A stretch of 64,000 bases of DNA from Isoetes taiwanensis (GCA_021234155.1 JAJEKV010000086.1:3833461-3897460); one strand, 5' to 3'; numbered from the stretch's first letter, positions 32,922 through 46,749 are shown. The notes: generated from the sequence alone by a model not told the origin. Made by a program: numbers and translations.

Positions 32922-35900
32922 CGACTTCATGGAAGTTGAGGAACCCATAGCCCACATGTTAGATGCATTTGGCCCAATCTTGACAACCCTAGATGACGAT
33001 ATAAATACTCCTAACGATGGTCATGAAGATCACGCTTTTTATTGGAGGAGGCGATAAAGCATTATATCGGTGCAAGCATATCTAGATTGACGACATCTTT
33101 ATTGATATTAAACCTTCAAGCCAAATTCAAATGGAGCAATGCGGTGTTGCGGCTTTGTTAGAGTAAGTACAATTGCAATCACTTGACTTATTGAATTTGT
33201 AGTTGAATGTATGCGTAAAGGTCTCTGTTTTTATCAAAGGTTATTGCAAGAGAAAATACTCCCCACAAGGGAACACTATGCCCAAAAATTAGCCTTGAAA
33301 TAAAAAATATATTGGCAATCTTTACCGTTTAGGCTACCATAAGATTCACGCTTGTCCAAATGATTGCATGGTATATTATCCCCGATGACATCTACAAGAA
33401 CAGAAACATGCTAAAATGTGGTGCCTCTAGGGTACAACGCAGATGCCAAGGGAAAGACCGTCCAGATGAAGGTGGTTCGCTACTTTCCATTGATCCCTGC
33501 ATAAGGCTATTGTTTCGGTGAATCTCTAGCCGGCTCATGGGTTGGTGTGCCACGCGTCAGTGACAATGTACTCCGTGGTTAGTGATTGCAAGCAATGGAA
33601 GCATATTGATGAAACATGGCGAATTTGGAAGAGCCACGAAATCTCGAGATTAGGGTTGGCAGCGGATGGTGTTAATCATATATGACGTCAATCAACGCGT
33701 GGTCAACTTGGCGGTAGTGTTGATCAACTATAATTTACCACCGTGGTTACTCATGAAGACTAGCCATTTAATGGTAGTACTATTAGTTCCAGGACCGAAG
33801 AAGCGGGAAAGTCTAGATCCATATCTGAAAATAGTTTATTGATGAGCTTTTTGACATTGTGGAGTGAAGGTATTGAAGTTTCACGATGTCTCAAAGAGAA
33901 CCGTGCTGAGCGAAGATTTACCTTGAGAGCAATCTTAATGTGGACAACGGCGATTAGCTTTGGTTTGTATGAACTCTCTTCGGACTCAAGTGTTCGGATA
34001 TCGCGGCATGTCACTTGTGTGGGTTTGAAACGTTTGAACTCGCCACGGTCAATCCATTGCACAAAAAATGTCTATGCAAACTTCAAAGAGATATCTGCCA
34101 ATGGAAAATGGACTTAAATCACGTAGGTCCAAGAGAAAAACATTGCGCTCAAGAGCCTCCCAAAAGGTTGACAATGAGAGATTGGGGTAACATGTGGGAT
34201 CTTGCTGAAGGAAATAAGGTTAAGGAATGAAGTGGAAAGCATCCTTCTTCCTTCTACCCTATTAGACCCGAGAATTGAAGATTCATCATCTTCTTGATCC
34301 CATGCACATCTTTAAAAGCGTTTGACGTCTATTTGGAAGCATGTCACCGGACGTAAGGACAATGAGTGCAAAGACGAGAAGATCTACAAGAAGGGATCAA
34401 AATCTAAAGCATGGTTAAATGTCGAAGAAGGAATAAGGCCACAAGTGGATTGGATCGTGCCTAGAAAATGTATGAAACCGTTCGAGAAGCGATCAAGGCA
34501 ATAAAGACTCCCGAGCCGGGGATATATGCATTCGTTGCGTAATGTTTCTCCAACGAAGGGGAGTTAACGGGTTGAAATCTCATGATTGGCATAAGATGTT
34601 GCGGTTTGTTATGCCTATTGTTCTGTGACGCCCGGTCCACTACATGCAATATGTCTCCTATCGAGTTTTCGAGGTTAAATGCGGATTTAGAAAACACTTT
34701 CGATGTTTGAACTCTCACTTAACTTTTTCTTTCTTAAATCATATTTAGATGGATTACAGGAAGGAGATGCCGACAAATGAAATTGCGGACATCGCGAACT
34801 AAGGTCGTTGAGGCATGTTGTATGCTAGAGAAAAGAATTCCCAACAAGTTTTGGACATACAAACTCACTTACTAGTGCATTTAGTGGGCCGAAGTAGAGC
34901 TTGCGGGCACAACAAATCCTAGATGGATGTTTTTATAGAACGCTTCTGAAAGGTCCTCAAAGGACTTAAATGCGTCGAAGGCAAGGCCGAGGGTTGCATG
35001 GCGAGGGTTGGTTAACACGAGAGTCATTATTCTATGTCACCGGGTTCTTGGCGATCTACACCCCAATGCTCGATTATGGACCGATGAAGACACTCCAACT
35101 ATAGTTGGAGAAGTTCCCTGGAAGACCACAGAAGAAATTGTTCACACTAGAAGAACACGGGCAAAAGTCAATAAGTTTCTCATCTACAACTCCACTCCAT
35201 GGAGAAATGGATAAAAATACGAGGAAGAAAAAATAAAAGAGAGATGAGGAGAGAAGACGCTATCGACAAAAGAATCGCCAAACAACCACTTCGAGATCAT
35301 CTAGGGTCCCGCCAAGTGAGATAAACAATAAATGGCTGCTCGAACAACTAGAGATGGCAAGGCAACGTGGCGAACATGTTTCTAGCGAAGAATTTGTATA
35401 TGCTAAAGGCGTGTCACTATTTGTAAGTGCAACTTAATAGCATATAATTCCACGAGTTTTCGTTCGTTATTTTGAACATTTGTTCCTTTACTTTGTAGTA
35501 TAATTCATATGCATCAATATGGTCTTCACGGTGCTCACTTCGGCGACAAAGTGTGGATCATGGCAAACGCACTTATGATTGTGGTATATCAGCAAAGTTT
35601 AGTACGGTTGCGTGGTGGTAGTCTTGATTAAACCCAATCGAGGCAATGTTGGAATGGATTGGTACTATAAAGACTATCATGGAGGTTGATGTCGTGTAGT
35701 GCATTCAAAACAATGTTGTTTGATGCCGAATGGTTTGATCTTGTGTATGCGGGTGCTCATGCCACGATTAATGAAAGATCCGAAAGTGGCTGTATTCACT
35801 AGATTCAACTTCGTTCTATATCGAAGGGTCAAGACACACCTCGTGAGGGTTGAGCAATGTGAACAAGTATGTTTACTTGGATGCAATAAAATTTATATAT

Positions 35901-36170
35901 GTCATTAACAAAGGAACTAATGTAATAGAGGTTTTGTAGGTCACCTTCGTTCCAGGATCCTTTGCAAGATCGGTGGTGGTTAAATGAGTTCCATGTAAGG
36001 CTCACCTCCCTTGCATATTTGAAGGTGAAGAAGAGATGGCGGCCTAATAGGGAGGTTGGGGGTTGGGGGCAGACTATTGTCATGATAGAAGACTACCATC
36101 GATTGAACCTTCATTACTTTATTATGATTATTATATTTTCTTCCCACATATGAATAAGAAAATACTTTGG
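32922..36170 (+). pseudogene. CACTA TNP2-type transposase, copy A, multiple frameshifts
   Basis: TNP2 landmarks occur in the right order but in different frames: an acidic N-terminal region (32880-33020), IKHYIGASISRL (about 33055), HACPNDCMVYY (about 33350), an NLPPWLLMK block (about 33730), LRAILMWTT (about 33925), DPMHIFK (about 34300), GLKSHDWH (about 34570), then an ERF-x-KVLKD-like segment with GLHGEG-type Gly residues (34920-35010; DUF4218). A DUF4216-like C-terminal block (YYKDYHGG..., then DPLQD-WW) lies at 35660-35990. TNP2 proteins carry the DDE transposase of En/Spm elements and act in the nucleus on the terminal repeats. The breaks are mostly 1-4-nt indels at C/G-rich sites and differ from those in copy B. 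Confidence 0.75.
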
Positions 36171-36339
36171 CATGAATTTGTGTATACTACAAACCATATT
36201 AGGCAACATTAGTATTGCAACCCGAAGTTATCATAGACATTTATGCCAAGTTAATTGGCATCCTAGTATAGACCTATGGCTTGCAAGCGTAGCGTCGGGG
36301 CAGTTCTACATACGTTAAGTACACGCTTTTATGTTTAAT

Positions 36340-37110
36340 TAATCATAAAATGTGAAGATTCCTTCAAAATGCAAGATTCATATACAAAAATCATATATGT
36401 ATTCCCTTCAAAATACAAAAATTCATATAAAAAAAAACCCATACACAATTCAAATACAAAAACAAAGTGGATGCCGGTGCACATCTAGTGGTATATATCA
36501 AATCCGGTGTGATCCCTTCTCGAGGAATCCGAAAGGTGCTTTCACGGTGATTTCCTCCACCCACGTCCCGGGAACAAGCCTCCCGGCATGGAATCAAGCC
36601 CCGCTCGTGGTGTCTGTTCCCCAAGGAATTCATGTATGCAGCACTTCCGCATGCCCTGGGTTTGGTCCAGTGCAACTTTTGAAAGTAGGGCTTCCAAGAA
36701 ATGTTTCCCTTCCCAAAGGCCCCATCCTCTAGCATACGGGCCAAGCACAACGAAGTTCACCATGCATTTCTTCGGGCACTTCGAGCTTTGTGAGAGGGAA
36801 GGTTCCGCCTCCCGAATGCGGCGAGGTCTTTCTTGCCCCTATCATGCAACTTTGTCATGGCTTGCTTGAACTCCGAGCCCTTTCTTGGGTTAGGTTCGTC
36901 TCAGCCACTTTCAATTTGGAAGCCCGGTTCGGGTGCTCAAGCGGCGCCGCCTACGGCCTACAGGTGGCGGCATCAGCGGGCATGCATCGGGGGAGAAGCG
37001 GCCATGGCGGGATGTAGGTGAGGAGCTCCGGGCGAAGGGAGGAGGAGGAGGAAGCTCGGAGGGCGAGGCTGAGGACGGGCGGAGAGAAGCGGAGGACTAA
37101 TAGGGCAATA
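36340..37110 (-). pseudogene. Second CACTA gene, copy A, minus strand, function unknown
   Basis: Minus-strand frames between 37170 and 36390 read, in order, a Pro/Leu/Ser-rich start, KVAETNLTQERA, VVLGPYARGWGLWEGKHF and IYTTRCAPASTLF. The same island order is present in copy B at 44740-45470, but with other frames open. Conservation of the islands between the copies supports a real gene. Its position after TNP2, transcribed towards it and next to subterminal repeats, fits a second element gene (a TnpA-like role is only a guess). Confidence 0.4.
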
Positions 37111-37149
37111 TGGCGGCATCTCAGCCTCTGAAAACAAAACAAATTTAAG

Positions 37150-37255
37150 ACGGCGTCGTTATAGCGCATTGCGTCGTTATAGACGCCGTTGAAGCGACCT
37201 TTAACGTCGTTGAACGGCGTTTATACGCCTTAAAACGGCGTCTACGTTCTTTAAA
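37150..37255. repeat. Subterminal-type repeats, copy A
   Basis: GGCGTCGTTATAGCGCATT, ACGCCGTTGAAGCG, ACGTCGTTGAACGGCGTT and AAAACGGCGTCTACG lie directly upstream of the minus-strand gene. Copy B has the same block at 45512-45620. Confidence 0.8.
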
Positions 37256-37379
37256 GTCATGGGCCTACTTTCATTTTCCCATTTCTTTTATGATTTGAGT
37301 ATTCGCGAGCGATCCTCGGATCCCTAGTTTTTTCATTGCGGTTATTGTGAGTTTTTTCTTTATTGCTTTTTGGGATACA

Positions 37380-37900
37380 TGGCCATGGAAGGTATGTCTT
37401 CGGCAGCTGAAACCCGGTCGGGGAGGAGATGAGGATTCAAGAGCGGTAGAGATATGGAACTGTCTTCACAAGTAAGGCTACACTCAGAGTTTATACACTT
37501 TATTGTATTTTATCTATTTTTCTAATCTATAGCTTGGTGTAGGAGCCGTCGAGGGCATGAGAAGGAAGGGAATCCTCCGTGAACCCCTCCTCCCACCAAA
37601 GATGAGGACTATGAAACAACGATCCATCTGGATGAAAGTGTTAAAGAAGTATGTGATTGGTGAGAAGGCACCTGACCAAATTGCTAGGAACCGTGAGCTG
37701 CCCTAGCATGATGAGGGAAAGCTTCTTGAAAAAAGATGGTCGGGGTTTGGAAGCACCACCGAAAAAATGCGGCATTAACATGATACTGGCGTCGACATAT
37801 GCATGGCTGGCCCGGTTTATACTGACATGGAGCTATGGTTCAAAGGGATGGACAAGTGGAGGACTTCCGCGATAGAAACCATAAAGCAAGCTCGGGGAGG
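37380..37900 (+). other. Coding-like segment, copy A
   Basis: Begins with ATGGCCATGGAAGGTATG and later reads MRRKGILREPLLPPKMRTM and KVLKKYVIGEKAPDQIARN. The paralogous stretch in copy B (45740-46250) keeps the same islands. No family is recognised. Confidence 0.3.
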
Positions 37901-38449
37901 GGAGTATCTTTGAATTGTTCAAAGTGATCTTTTGTTCAATAAACCTATGTTTTTGTACATTGTTATATTTTTTCTCTTGGGTACAATCTAGCATTGATAC
38001 ATATGCATGAACATGATCGAAGGATTCTTGAAGATATTTTGCATTCTTACGTTGGATATCGCCTTCTTGATTCGATTGCCATTTGAGGGCACGAGGTTTT
38101 AGCACATTTCGACTTAGACTGGTAGAACCGACCCGACAAAGTTATTTGTGGTTTGGACTCTCACTGTAAGCTCTTACAAATGGGACACTTCCATGTTCTA
38201 AATCTTTCAAATGCACATTCTTAAGTTTGTGATGGGCCGTCGGCTTGGATTTTTCTCCAACGTGATAAAGGCGACCACTAAATTTATGTTTCTTTGTGGC
38301 TTGAAGTCAAAGCGCATCTTCCAAATCTTCCAAATCCCATTTCGGTTGCCTTTTCAGCGAGGGCACTGCCAAACTTGATTCTAATGCTAACCCTTTGACC
38401 TAGACCTTCTCCAAAATTCGAAAAATTGGGCGGTGTCTTGGAGATGAAT

Positions 38450-41329
38450 TAGGGATCGGTGGCAAGAGCGAGAATTTATTTTCGTGCAATGCATTAATTA
38501 TGGTTTAATGTGTGTTGCAAAAGCCCCAGACTTCTAATTGCCACATCGGAGGAGGGCGGAGGTCAAACTCCGTTCGATGTTTCCCTTGCTATGCGTTCTC
38601 GGCCAAACTTCCGACCCACGTTCCAAGCACAGCGGAACTGGGACTTCGGCCCCCAAAGCGTAAACCCCTTCTAGAGCGGCAGCTCCACGGGGTTTTGCGT
38701 TTGGAAAACCCGCTCCTGTCGGTCGGCGGGGACCTAGCGGCGTCTTGAAGTGGAGTTGGGGTGTTGACACAGGCCTTGGACCCTAAAATCCCTCCAGGCT
38801 GCTTTCCCCAAATTTCCTCTCCCTAAGGCCACGGGGAAGAGCAGGCAACCTCCCTCTCGGGAACCCGATTTGGCTCGCCAATGGACTCCTCGCGTTGACA
38901 TTGCCTGCGGGAAACCAAGTTCCCGTGGCCAAAGACCGGGATTAGGCCCCCAAAACGTAAAAACCCTTCGAGAGCACGGCAACCCGCGGGGTTTTTCGTT
39001 TGGAGCCCTCTCCTTGTCCCGGTCGGCGGGACTTTGCGTCATGTCTTGAAATTAGGTTAGGTGTTGGCCTTGACCCGGCGGACAACCATTTGCTTGCCCG
39101 TTCCTCTCCCCAAGGCCGGGAAGGGCCAGACCCAACCTCCCCTCCTTGGAGCCCATGATTTGAAGCTCGCCAATGGACTGAGGGGCTCAGGCATTGCCAC
39201 GGGGATCAGGATTCACAGGTGGCCGAGGAGGAACCGGGGACTGCGGCCCCAAAGCGTAAACCCTTCTAGGGCACAGCAGCCACGGGGTTTTGCGTTGAGG
39301 CCTCTCGCCTGTCCAGTTAAGTAGGACTTTCGCCATCATCTTAGCAGAAGGATTCAGGGTGTGTTGATGCGAGGCCTTGGACACTAAATCCCTCAGGAAG
39401 GCTGCCCTTGCAGGAATTTCTCTCCCGAGCCAGGAAGGGGCCGGGCAACCTCCCCTCCATAGGAACCTTGATTTGATACCCTTGTGGACTCGGAATGCAG
39501 GCATTTGCAGGGATCCAAGTTGGTGGCAGAGGAGCCGAGACTTCAGCCCCCAAAGCGTGACCGCGCTAGGCCTGGCGGCCCACAGGGGTTCACGTTTGGG
39601 AGGAACCCTCCTGCTAACAGTCCGAGGACCTTGCAGAGTATCTTGAAGTGGGGTTGGGGGTGGTAGCCTTGGTAGCGGACCCTAAAATCCCTGGGAGGTG
39701 CCCTTCCATTCCTCTCCCCAAAGGCCCAGGGAGGTGGACAGGCGACCTCAGCTCTCCGGAGAATCGCATGATCGGCTTCGCAGTGGTTTCGAGAGCATTG
39801 CCACAGGGACGGGGATTCGTGGCAGAAGACCACCCGGGCTTTCCAAGAAGCATAAAGTAGCTCACTGCATCCCTTTCAATGAGTGATTAGCTAGAGGATG
39901 GCGTGCGGAATCTCTTGTCGTGGAGGCGTGAGTGTTTCCTTCTTTGTAGTAGTGCTGACTCCCTGGGGTAATTTGGCCCGTGGGGTGGTTAGAAGTCTAT
40001 TGCCATTCCGAACATCCCAGTGCGAGCGACCATGATCCCCGGTTTCTCTGAGGAGCATGGGGCCTTGGTGCAGCAAGTTCTCAGGACCGATCTGGGATCT
40101 TTTGGACCTTCCAGAAGAGGAGCCCACAGACGAGATCCAGCGGTGGGATAGAGGCCGAGACTCCGGAGGAATTAGTCATTAAGCGATGCGACCGAGAATG
40201 ACGCCGGGGAAGAGCTGCCTGCGGGGAACTTTGGATCCGCGCCTCAGAATTAGGACTCTCCCTCTTGTGAGGGATCCGCAAGGTCATTTTCGTTTGACGC
40301 GGGGAGGGTGCGGTTTCGGTTGCCACGCAGCCGGGCTGCCGTAGTTCTGTCACCAGCGGCCCTAGACCTTCTCGAAATTCGAAGTGGAAGATTGTGGAAT
40401 GAATTAGGGATCCGTGGCAAAGCGAGATTTATTTTCGTGCAATGCATTGGTGGAATTTGAATGTCTGCTAAAAGCGCCCAAACTTCGCCTGCCACGCCAG
40501 GAGGAGAAGAGTAACTTCCCTTTCCGTCGATTCCCTTGCTCGAAGTATTCACCGAGCTGCGCGCCTACCAGCCGGTCCCAGTGCATGGGGCGGGGCTTCG
40601 GCCCCAAAGCGTAAACCCTTCTGACTGGCAGCCACGGGGAACTGCGTTTGGGCTACCTCCTTGTCCGGTGTAGGGACCCTGCTTGTCTTGAAGTAAAGGG
40701 TTGGGGTGTTGGCCTTGAGCGCGGACCACAAAATCCCTCCGTGCTTGCCCCAAATTTCCTCTCCCAAAGGCCGCAGGGCCGGGCCAGGCGGACCTCAGCT
40801 CACGGAATCGCGTCGGCTACCTTGGCGGACCGAGCGTGACGCATTGCAGGAATGAAGTTCCGTGCCGAACCGAACTCCAAAGAAGCGCCAAAAGTGGCTC
40901 ACTTCCATCCACCTGTGTCCATTAGCTAGGATGTTGTGCATCTGCGGGATCGCCATTGAAGGCGTGAGTGTTTCCTTCTTCATAAAACCCGGCCAGTGTA
41001 ACTTTGCTCCCTAGGGTAATTCCCCATGAAATGGGGCCGATTTGGCGGTCTATTTACCTGTCCGAACATCCCGGTGCCGAGCATTAAAAGCGATGCAGTT
41101 TCTCAGTGACATCGGGGCGCCCAGCCAGTTTGACAGAAGTCTCCGGACCGATCACGGAATCTTGGACCTTCCGAGGAGCTGAGCGGAGGATCCAGCAGTG
41201 GGATAGAGGCAAGACTCGGGAAGGTGGTCATTAAGCGTCGCGACCAGAGCTGTGCCGGGAAGAGGCTGCCCCACCGGGGAACTTTGGATCCGCCTCACGG
41301 GAGTCGGGACTCTCCCCTCTTGAGGATCC
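38450..41329. repeat. GC-rich tandem array, copy A
   Basis: This contains the 1.11-kb unit also found at 46.75-58.07 kb. The landmark TTTATTTTCGTGCAATGCATT occurs at about 38472 and 40428. Between them a module of about 300 bp, marked by CGGCCCCAAAGCGTAAACCC, is repeated four times (about 38640, 38940, 39238, 39540), with one more at 40588. The array stops inside a unit at 41329, where transposase copy B begins. Confidence 0.85.
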
Positions 41330-44300
41330 GACTTCATGGAAGTTGAGGAACCATAGCGACATGTTAGATGCATTTGGCCCAATCTTCGATAGCGACCTAG
41401 ATGGCGATATAAATACTCTAACGATGGTCATGAAGATCCACGTTTATTGGAGGAGGCGCATAAAGCATTATATCGGTGCAAGCATATCTAGATTAGCGAC
41501 ATCTTTATTGATATTAAACCTTCAAGCCAAATTCAAATGGAGCAATGCGGTATTACGGCTTTGTTAAATGAAATACAATTGCAATCACTTGACTTATTGA
41601 ATTTGTAGTTGAATGTATCACGTAAAATACGTTTTATACGGGTTATTGCAAAGAAAATACTCCCACAAGGGAACACTATGCCCAAAAGTAGCTTGAAATA
41701 AAAAAAATATATTGGCGACTTTGGTTTAGGCTACCATAAGATTCCGCTTGTCAAATGATTGCATGGTATATTATCAGGATGACATCTACAAGAACAAACA
41801 TGCCCTAAATGTGGTGGTGCCTCTAGGTACAATCACGGATGCCAAAGGGAAAGAGCGAATCGATGAAGGTGGTTGGCTACTTTCCATTGATCCCTCGCAT
41901 AAGGCTATTGTTTTGATGTGAATCTCTAGCAGCTCATGGGTTGGTGTAAATGTAATCGTCAGTGACAATGTACTCAGCGTGGTTAGTGGCGCAAGCAATG
42001 GAAGCATATTGATGAAACATGGCGAATTTGGAAGAGCCCGCGAAATCTCAGTTAGGGTTGGCAGCGGATGGTGTTAATCCCTTATGGGCGTCAATCAGCG
42101 GCGTGGTCAACTTGGCCGGTAGTGTTGATCAACTATAATTTACCCAGGTGGTTACTCATGAAGACTAGCCATTTAATGGTAGTACTATTAGTTCGGGACC
42201 CGGAAGAAGCGGAAAAGTCTAGATCCATATCGAAAATAGTTATTGATGAGCTTTGACATTGTGGAGTGAAGGTATTGAAGTTCACGATGTCTCAAAGAGA
42301 ACTTTCGTCTTTGAGCGAAGATTTATGAGAACAATCTTAATGTGGACAACGGCGATTGGCCTGGTTTGTATGAACTCTCACGGACTCAATTAATGCGGAT
42401 ATCGCGGCATATCGCTTGTGTGGGTTTTGAAACAGTTGAACTCGCCGGTCAGCGGCATTGCACAAAATGTCTATGCAAACTTCAAGAGATATCGCCAATG
42501 GAAAATGCGACTTCGATCACGTGGGTCCAAAAGAAAAACATTGCGAAGAGCCTCCCAAAAGGTTGACAATGAGAGATTGGGGTAACATGTGGGATCTTGT
42601 TGAAGGAAATAAGGTTAAAGGGAATGAAGTGGAAAGCATCCTTCTTCCTTCTACCCTATTGGACCAATTGAAGATCCATCATCTTCTTGATCCCATGCAC
42701 ATCTTTAAAAACGTTCGGCGTCTATTTGGAAGCATGTCCGGACGTGGGACACGAATCACTGCCACGAGAAGATCTACAAAATTTGGATCAAAATCTAAAG
42801 CATGGTTAAATGTCGAAGAAGGAATAAGGCCACAAGTGGATTGGATCGTGCCTAGAAAATGTATGAAACCCGTTCGGCGATCAAGGCAATAAAGACTCCG
42901 ACGGGATATATGCATTAGTTGCGTAATTGTTTCTCTAACGAAGGAGTTAGCGGGTTGAAATCTCATGATTGGCATAAAGATGTTGCGGTTTGTTATGCCC
43001 TATTGTTACGGGGTCCGTCTCGCCCGCCCGGTCCACTACATGCAATATGTCTCCTATCGAGTTTTTCGGTTAATGCAGTTTAGAAAACACTTCGTCTTTG
43101 AACTCTCACTTAACTTTTTCTTTCTTAAATCATATTTAGATGGATTACAAGGAAGGAGATACCGAAACAAATGAAATTGCGGACATGCGAACTAAAGTCG
43201 TTGAGGCATGTTTATGCTAGAAAGAATTCCCAACAAGTTTTTTGGACATACAAACTCACTTACTAGTGCATTTAGTGGGCCGAAGTAGAGCTTGCGGGCA
43301 CAACAAATCCTAGATGGATGTTTTATAGAGCGCTTTACGAAGGTCCTCAAGGACTTCGATGCGTCGAAGAGCAAGGCCAGAGGGTTGCATGGCGAGGGTT
43401 GGTTAGCCTGCGAGAGTCATTATTCTATGTCACCGAGTTCTTGGCGATCTACACCCCAATGCTCCACGATTATGGACCGATGAAGACACTCCAACTATAG
43501 TTGGAGAAGTTCCAAAGGAAGACCACAGAAGAAATTGTTCACACTAGAAGAGCAGGCAAAAGTCAATAAGTTTCTCATCTACAACTCCACTCCCATGGAG
43601 AAATGGATAAAAAATACGAGGAAGAAAAAAAAAAGAGATGATGAGAGAAGGCGCTATCGACAAAAGAATGCATAAACAACCACTTCGGATCATCTAGGGG
43701 TCACCAAAAGTGAGATAAACAATAAATGGCTGCTTTCGAACAACTAGAGATGGAAAAGAACAGCATTAAGCGAACATGTTTCTAGCGAAGAATTTGCATA
43801 TGCTAAAGGCGTGTCACTATTTGTAAGTGCAACTTAATAGCATATAATTCCACGAGTTTCGTTAAGTTATTTTGAACATTTGTTCCTTTACTTTGTAGTA
43901 TAATTCATATGCATCAATATGGTCTTCTGGTGCTCACTTTTCGGCGACAAAGTGTGGATCATAGCAAAGCACTTATGATTGTGGTATATCAGCAAAGTTT
44001 AATGCGGTTTGCGGTGGTAGTGCAGACCCAAACCCAATCGAGGCAATGTTGGAATGGATTGGTACTATAAAGACTATCATGGAGGTTGATGTGGTAGTGC
44101 ATTCAAAACAATGTTGTTTGATGCGAATGGTTTGATCTTGTAATGCTTGGTGCTCATGCCACGATCGCAAAGATCAGCGAGTGGCTGTATTCACTAGATT
44201 CAACTTCGTCGGTATCGTGGTCCAAGACACACTTTCGTGAGGGTTGAGCAATGTGAACAAATATGTTTACTTGGATGCAATAAAATTTATATATGTCATT

Positions 44301-44560
44301 AACAAAGGAACTAATGTAATAGAGGTTTTGTAGGTCACCTTAGTTCGGATCCTTTGCAAGATGGGTGGTGGTTCGTAGTTCCATGTAAAGGCTCGCTCCG
44401 TAGCATATTTGAAGGTGAAGAAAGAGATGGCGGTCGAATAGGAGGTTGGGGGTTGGGCGGAGACTATTGTCATGATAGAAGACTACCATCGATTGAACCT
44501 TCATTACTTTATTATGATTATTATATTTTCTTCCCACATATGAATAAGAAAATACTTTTT
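41329..44560 (+). pseudogene. CACTA TNP2-type transposase, copy B, multiple frameshifts
   Basis: A paralogue of copy A that starts exactly at the word CGACTTCATGGAAGTTGAGG, in mid-gene, so the true N terminus is missing. Blocks: IKHYIGASISRLATSLLIL (about 41460), the Cys-rich NDCMVYY block (about 41740), PYGRQS followed by WSTWPVVLINYNLPRWLLMK (42068-42180), DWPGLYELS with RISRHIACVGFETVEL (42350-42440), HHLLDPMHIFKNVRRLFGSM (about 42680), SHDWHKDVAVCYALL (about 42960), ERFTKVLKDFDASKSKARGL (about 43330) and DPLQDGWWFVVPCKG (about 44350). Several blocks are cleaner than in copy A, and the indels are at different sites. Alone it cannot be functional. Confidence 0.75.
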
Positions 44561-44739
44561 AATTTTGTGTATACTACAAACCATATTAGGCAACATTAGT
44601 ATTGCAACCGAAGTTATCATAGACATTTATGCCAAGTTAATTGGCATCCTAGTATAGACCTATGGCTTGCAATGGCCGTCGGGCAGTTCTACATCTGGTT
44701 AAGTACCGCTTTATGTTTAATTAATCATAAAATGTGAAG

Positions 44740-45470
44740 ATTCCCTTCAAAATGCAAGATTCATATACAAAAATCATATATGTATTCCTTCAAAATACAA
44801 AATTCATATAAAAACCCATACACAATTCAAATACACAAAACAAAGTGGATGCCGGTGCACATCTAGTGGTATATATCGGCATCGGTGTGATCCACTTTCG
44901 CGGGCTCGAAGGTGCTTTCGGCGGTGATTTCCTCCACCCCGTCGAGAACAAGCCTCGAAGCATGGAATCAAGCCCTCGTGGTGTCATTTCCCCAAAGGAA
45001 TTCGTATGCGAGCACTTCCCGCATGCCACGGATTTGATGCGGTGCAACTTTTTGAAAGTAGGGCTTGACAAATGTTTCCCTTCCCAAAGGCCCTATCCTC
45101 TAGCATACGGGCCAAGCACATGAGTTCACCATGCATTTCTTGGGGCACTTTCGAGCACGTATTGAGGAAAGGTTAGGCCTCCAGTAATATCTGGCGAGGT
45201 CTTTCTTGCCCCTATCATGCGGCTTTGTCATGGCTTGCTTGAACTCAGGCCTTTCTTGGGTTAGGTTCGTCTCTAGCCACTCAAGGTGGGCGATTCGGGT
45301 GCTCGGCGGCGCTGCCGCGGCCTACAGTGCGGCATCAGCGGGCATGCATCCCGGGAGAAGCGGCCATGGCGGATGTAGGTGAGAACTCCGGCGAAGGAGG
45401 AGGGAGGAAGGCCCTGGAGGAGGGAAGGGCGAGAGGGCGGAGAAATTTGGAGGACTAATAGGGCAATATA
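44740..45470 (-). pseudogene. Second CACTA gene, copy B, minus strand
   Basis: The paralogue of 36340-37110. An open frame of 93 codons covers 45071-44790 (SSPTFKKLHRIKSVACGKC, then GEMTPRGLDSMLRGLFSTG, ending IYTTRCAPASTLFCVFEL). It is read more cleanly than in copy A, where the same stretch is split. No known domain is visible. Confidence 0.4.
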
Positions 45471-45511
45471 TATGGCATCTCGGCATCACGAAAACAAAAC
45501 AAATTTAAAAT

Positions 45512-45620
45512 GCGGCGTCGTTATAGCCCGTTAGCGTCGTTATAGGCGTCGTTAAGCGACCTTTAAGCGTCGTTAAGCGTCGTTTATCGTCTTAAAAGCG
45601 GCGTCTACGTTCTTTAAAAG
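45512..45620. repeat. Subterminal-type repeats, copy B
   Basis: GCGGCGTCGTTATAGC, GCGTCGTTATAGGCGTCGTT, AAGCGACC and TTAAGCGTCGTTAAGCGTCG match the block at 37150-37255. Confidence 0.8.
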
Positions 45621-45729
45621 TCATCGGCCGGCTTTCATTTTTCCCATTTCTTTTATGATTTGAGTATTGCGAGCGATCCTCGGATCCTAGTTTTCATCAT
45701 GCGGTTATTGTGAGTTTTTTCTTTATTGC

Positions 45730-46260
45730 TTTTGGGATACATGGCCATGGAAGGTATGCTTGCCGCTTGAACCGGTTAGGGGGAGGAGATGAGGATTCAG
45801 AGAGAGATATGGAACTTGTCTTCACAAGTAAGGCTACACTCGTAGTTTATACACTTTATTGTATTTTATCTATTTTCTAATCTATAGCTTGGTGTAGGAG
45901 CCGTCGAGGGCATGAGAAGGAAGGGAATCCTCAGTGAACCCCCTCCTCCACTTTCGAAGATGAGGACTATGAAACAACGATCCATCGGATGAAAGTGTTA
46001 AAAAGTATGTGATTGGTGAGAAGGCGACCAAATTGCTAGGAACGGTGAGCTGCCTAGCATGATGAGGGTGCTTCTTGAAAGATGGTCGGGGTTTGGAAGC
46101 ACCACGGGAAAAACAACATTAACATGATACTAAGCGTCGACATATGCATGGTGACGCCGGACATATGACATGGAGCTATGGTTCAAAGGGGATGGACAAG
46201 TGGAGGACTTCACGATAGAAACCATAAGCCAAGCTTCGGGGAGTATGCTGAATTGTTCAA
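45730..46260 (+). other. Coding-like segment, copy B
   Basis: The paralogue of 37380-37900, with the same ATGGCCATGGAAGGTATG start and MRRKGIL island. Unknown function. Confidence 0.3.
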
Positions 46261-46749
46261 GTGATCTTTTGTTCAATAAACCTATGTTTTGTACATTGTT
46301 ATATTTTCTCTTGGGTACAATCTAGCATTGATACATATGCATGAACATGATCTGAAGGATTCTTGAAGATATTTTGCATTCTTACGTTGGATATCGCCTT
46401 CTTCGATTCGATTTGCCATTTGAACTGAGGTTTTCTGCGACATTTCGACTTAATTTGGTAGAACCCGGCTTACGAGATTATTTGTGGTTTGGACTCTCCT
46501 GTAGCTCTTACAAATGGGACACTTCCATGTTCTAAATCTTTCAAATGCACATTCTTAGAAGTTTGTGATGAATGATCGGCTTGGATTTTTCTCCAACGTG
46601 ATAGAAGCGACCACTAAATTTATGTTTCTTTGTGGCTTGAAGTCAAGCTGCATCTTCCAAATCTTCCAAATCATTTCGGTTGCCTGCTTAGCGGGCTGCC
46701 AAACAGTTCTAATGCTAACCCTTTGACCTAGACCTTCTCCAAAAATTCG

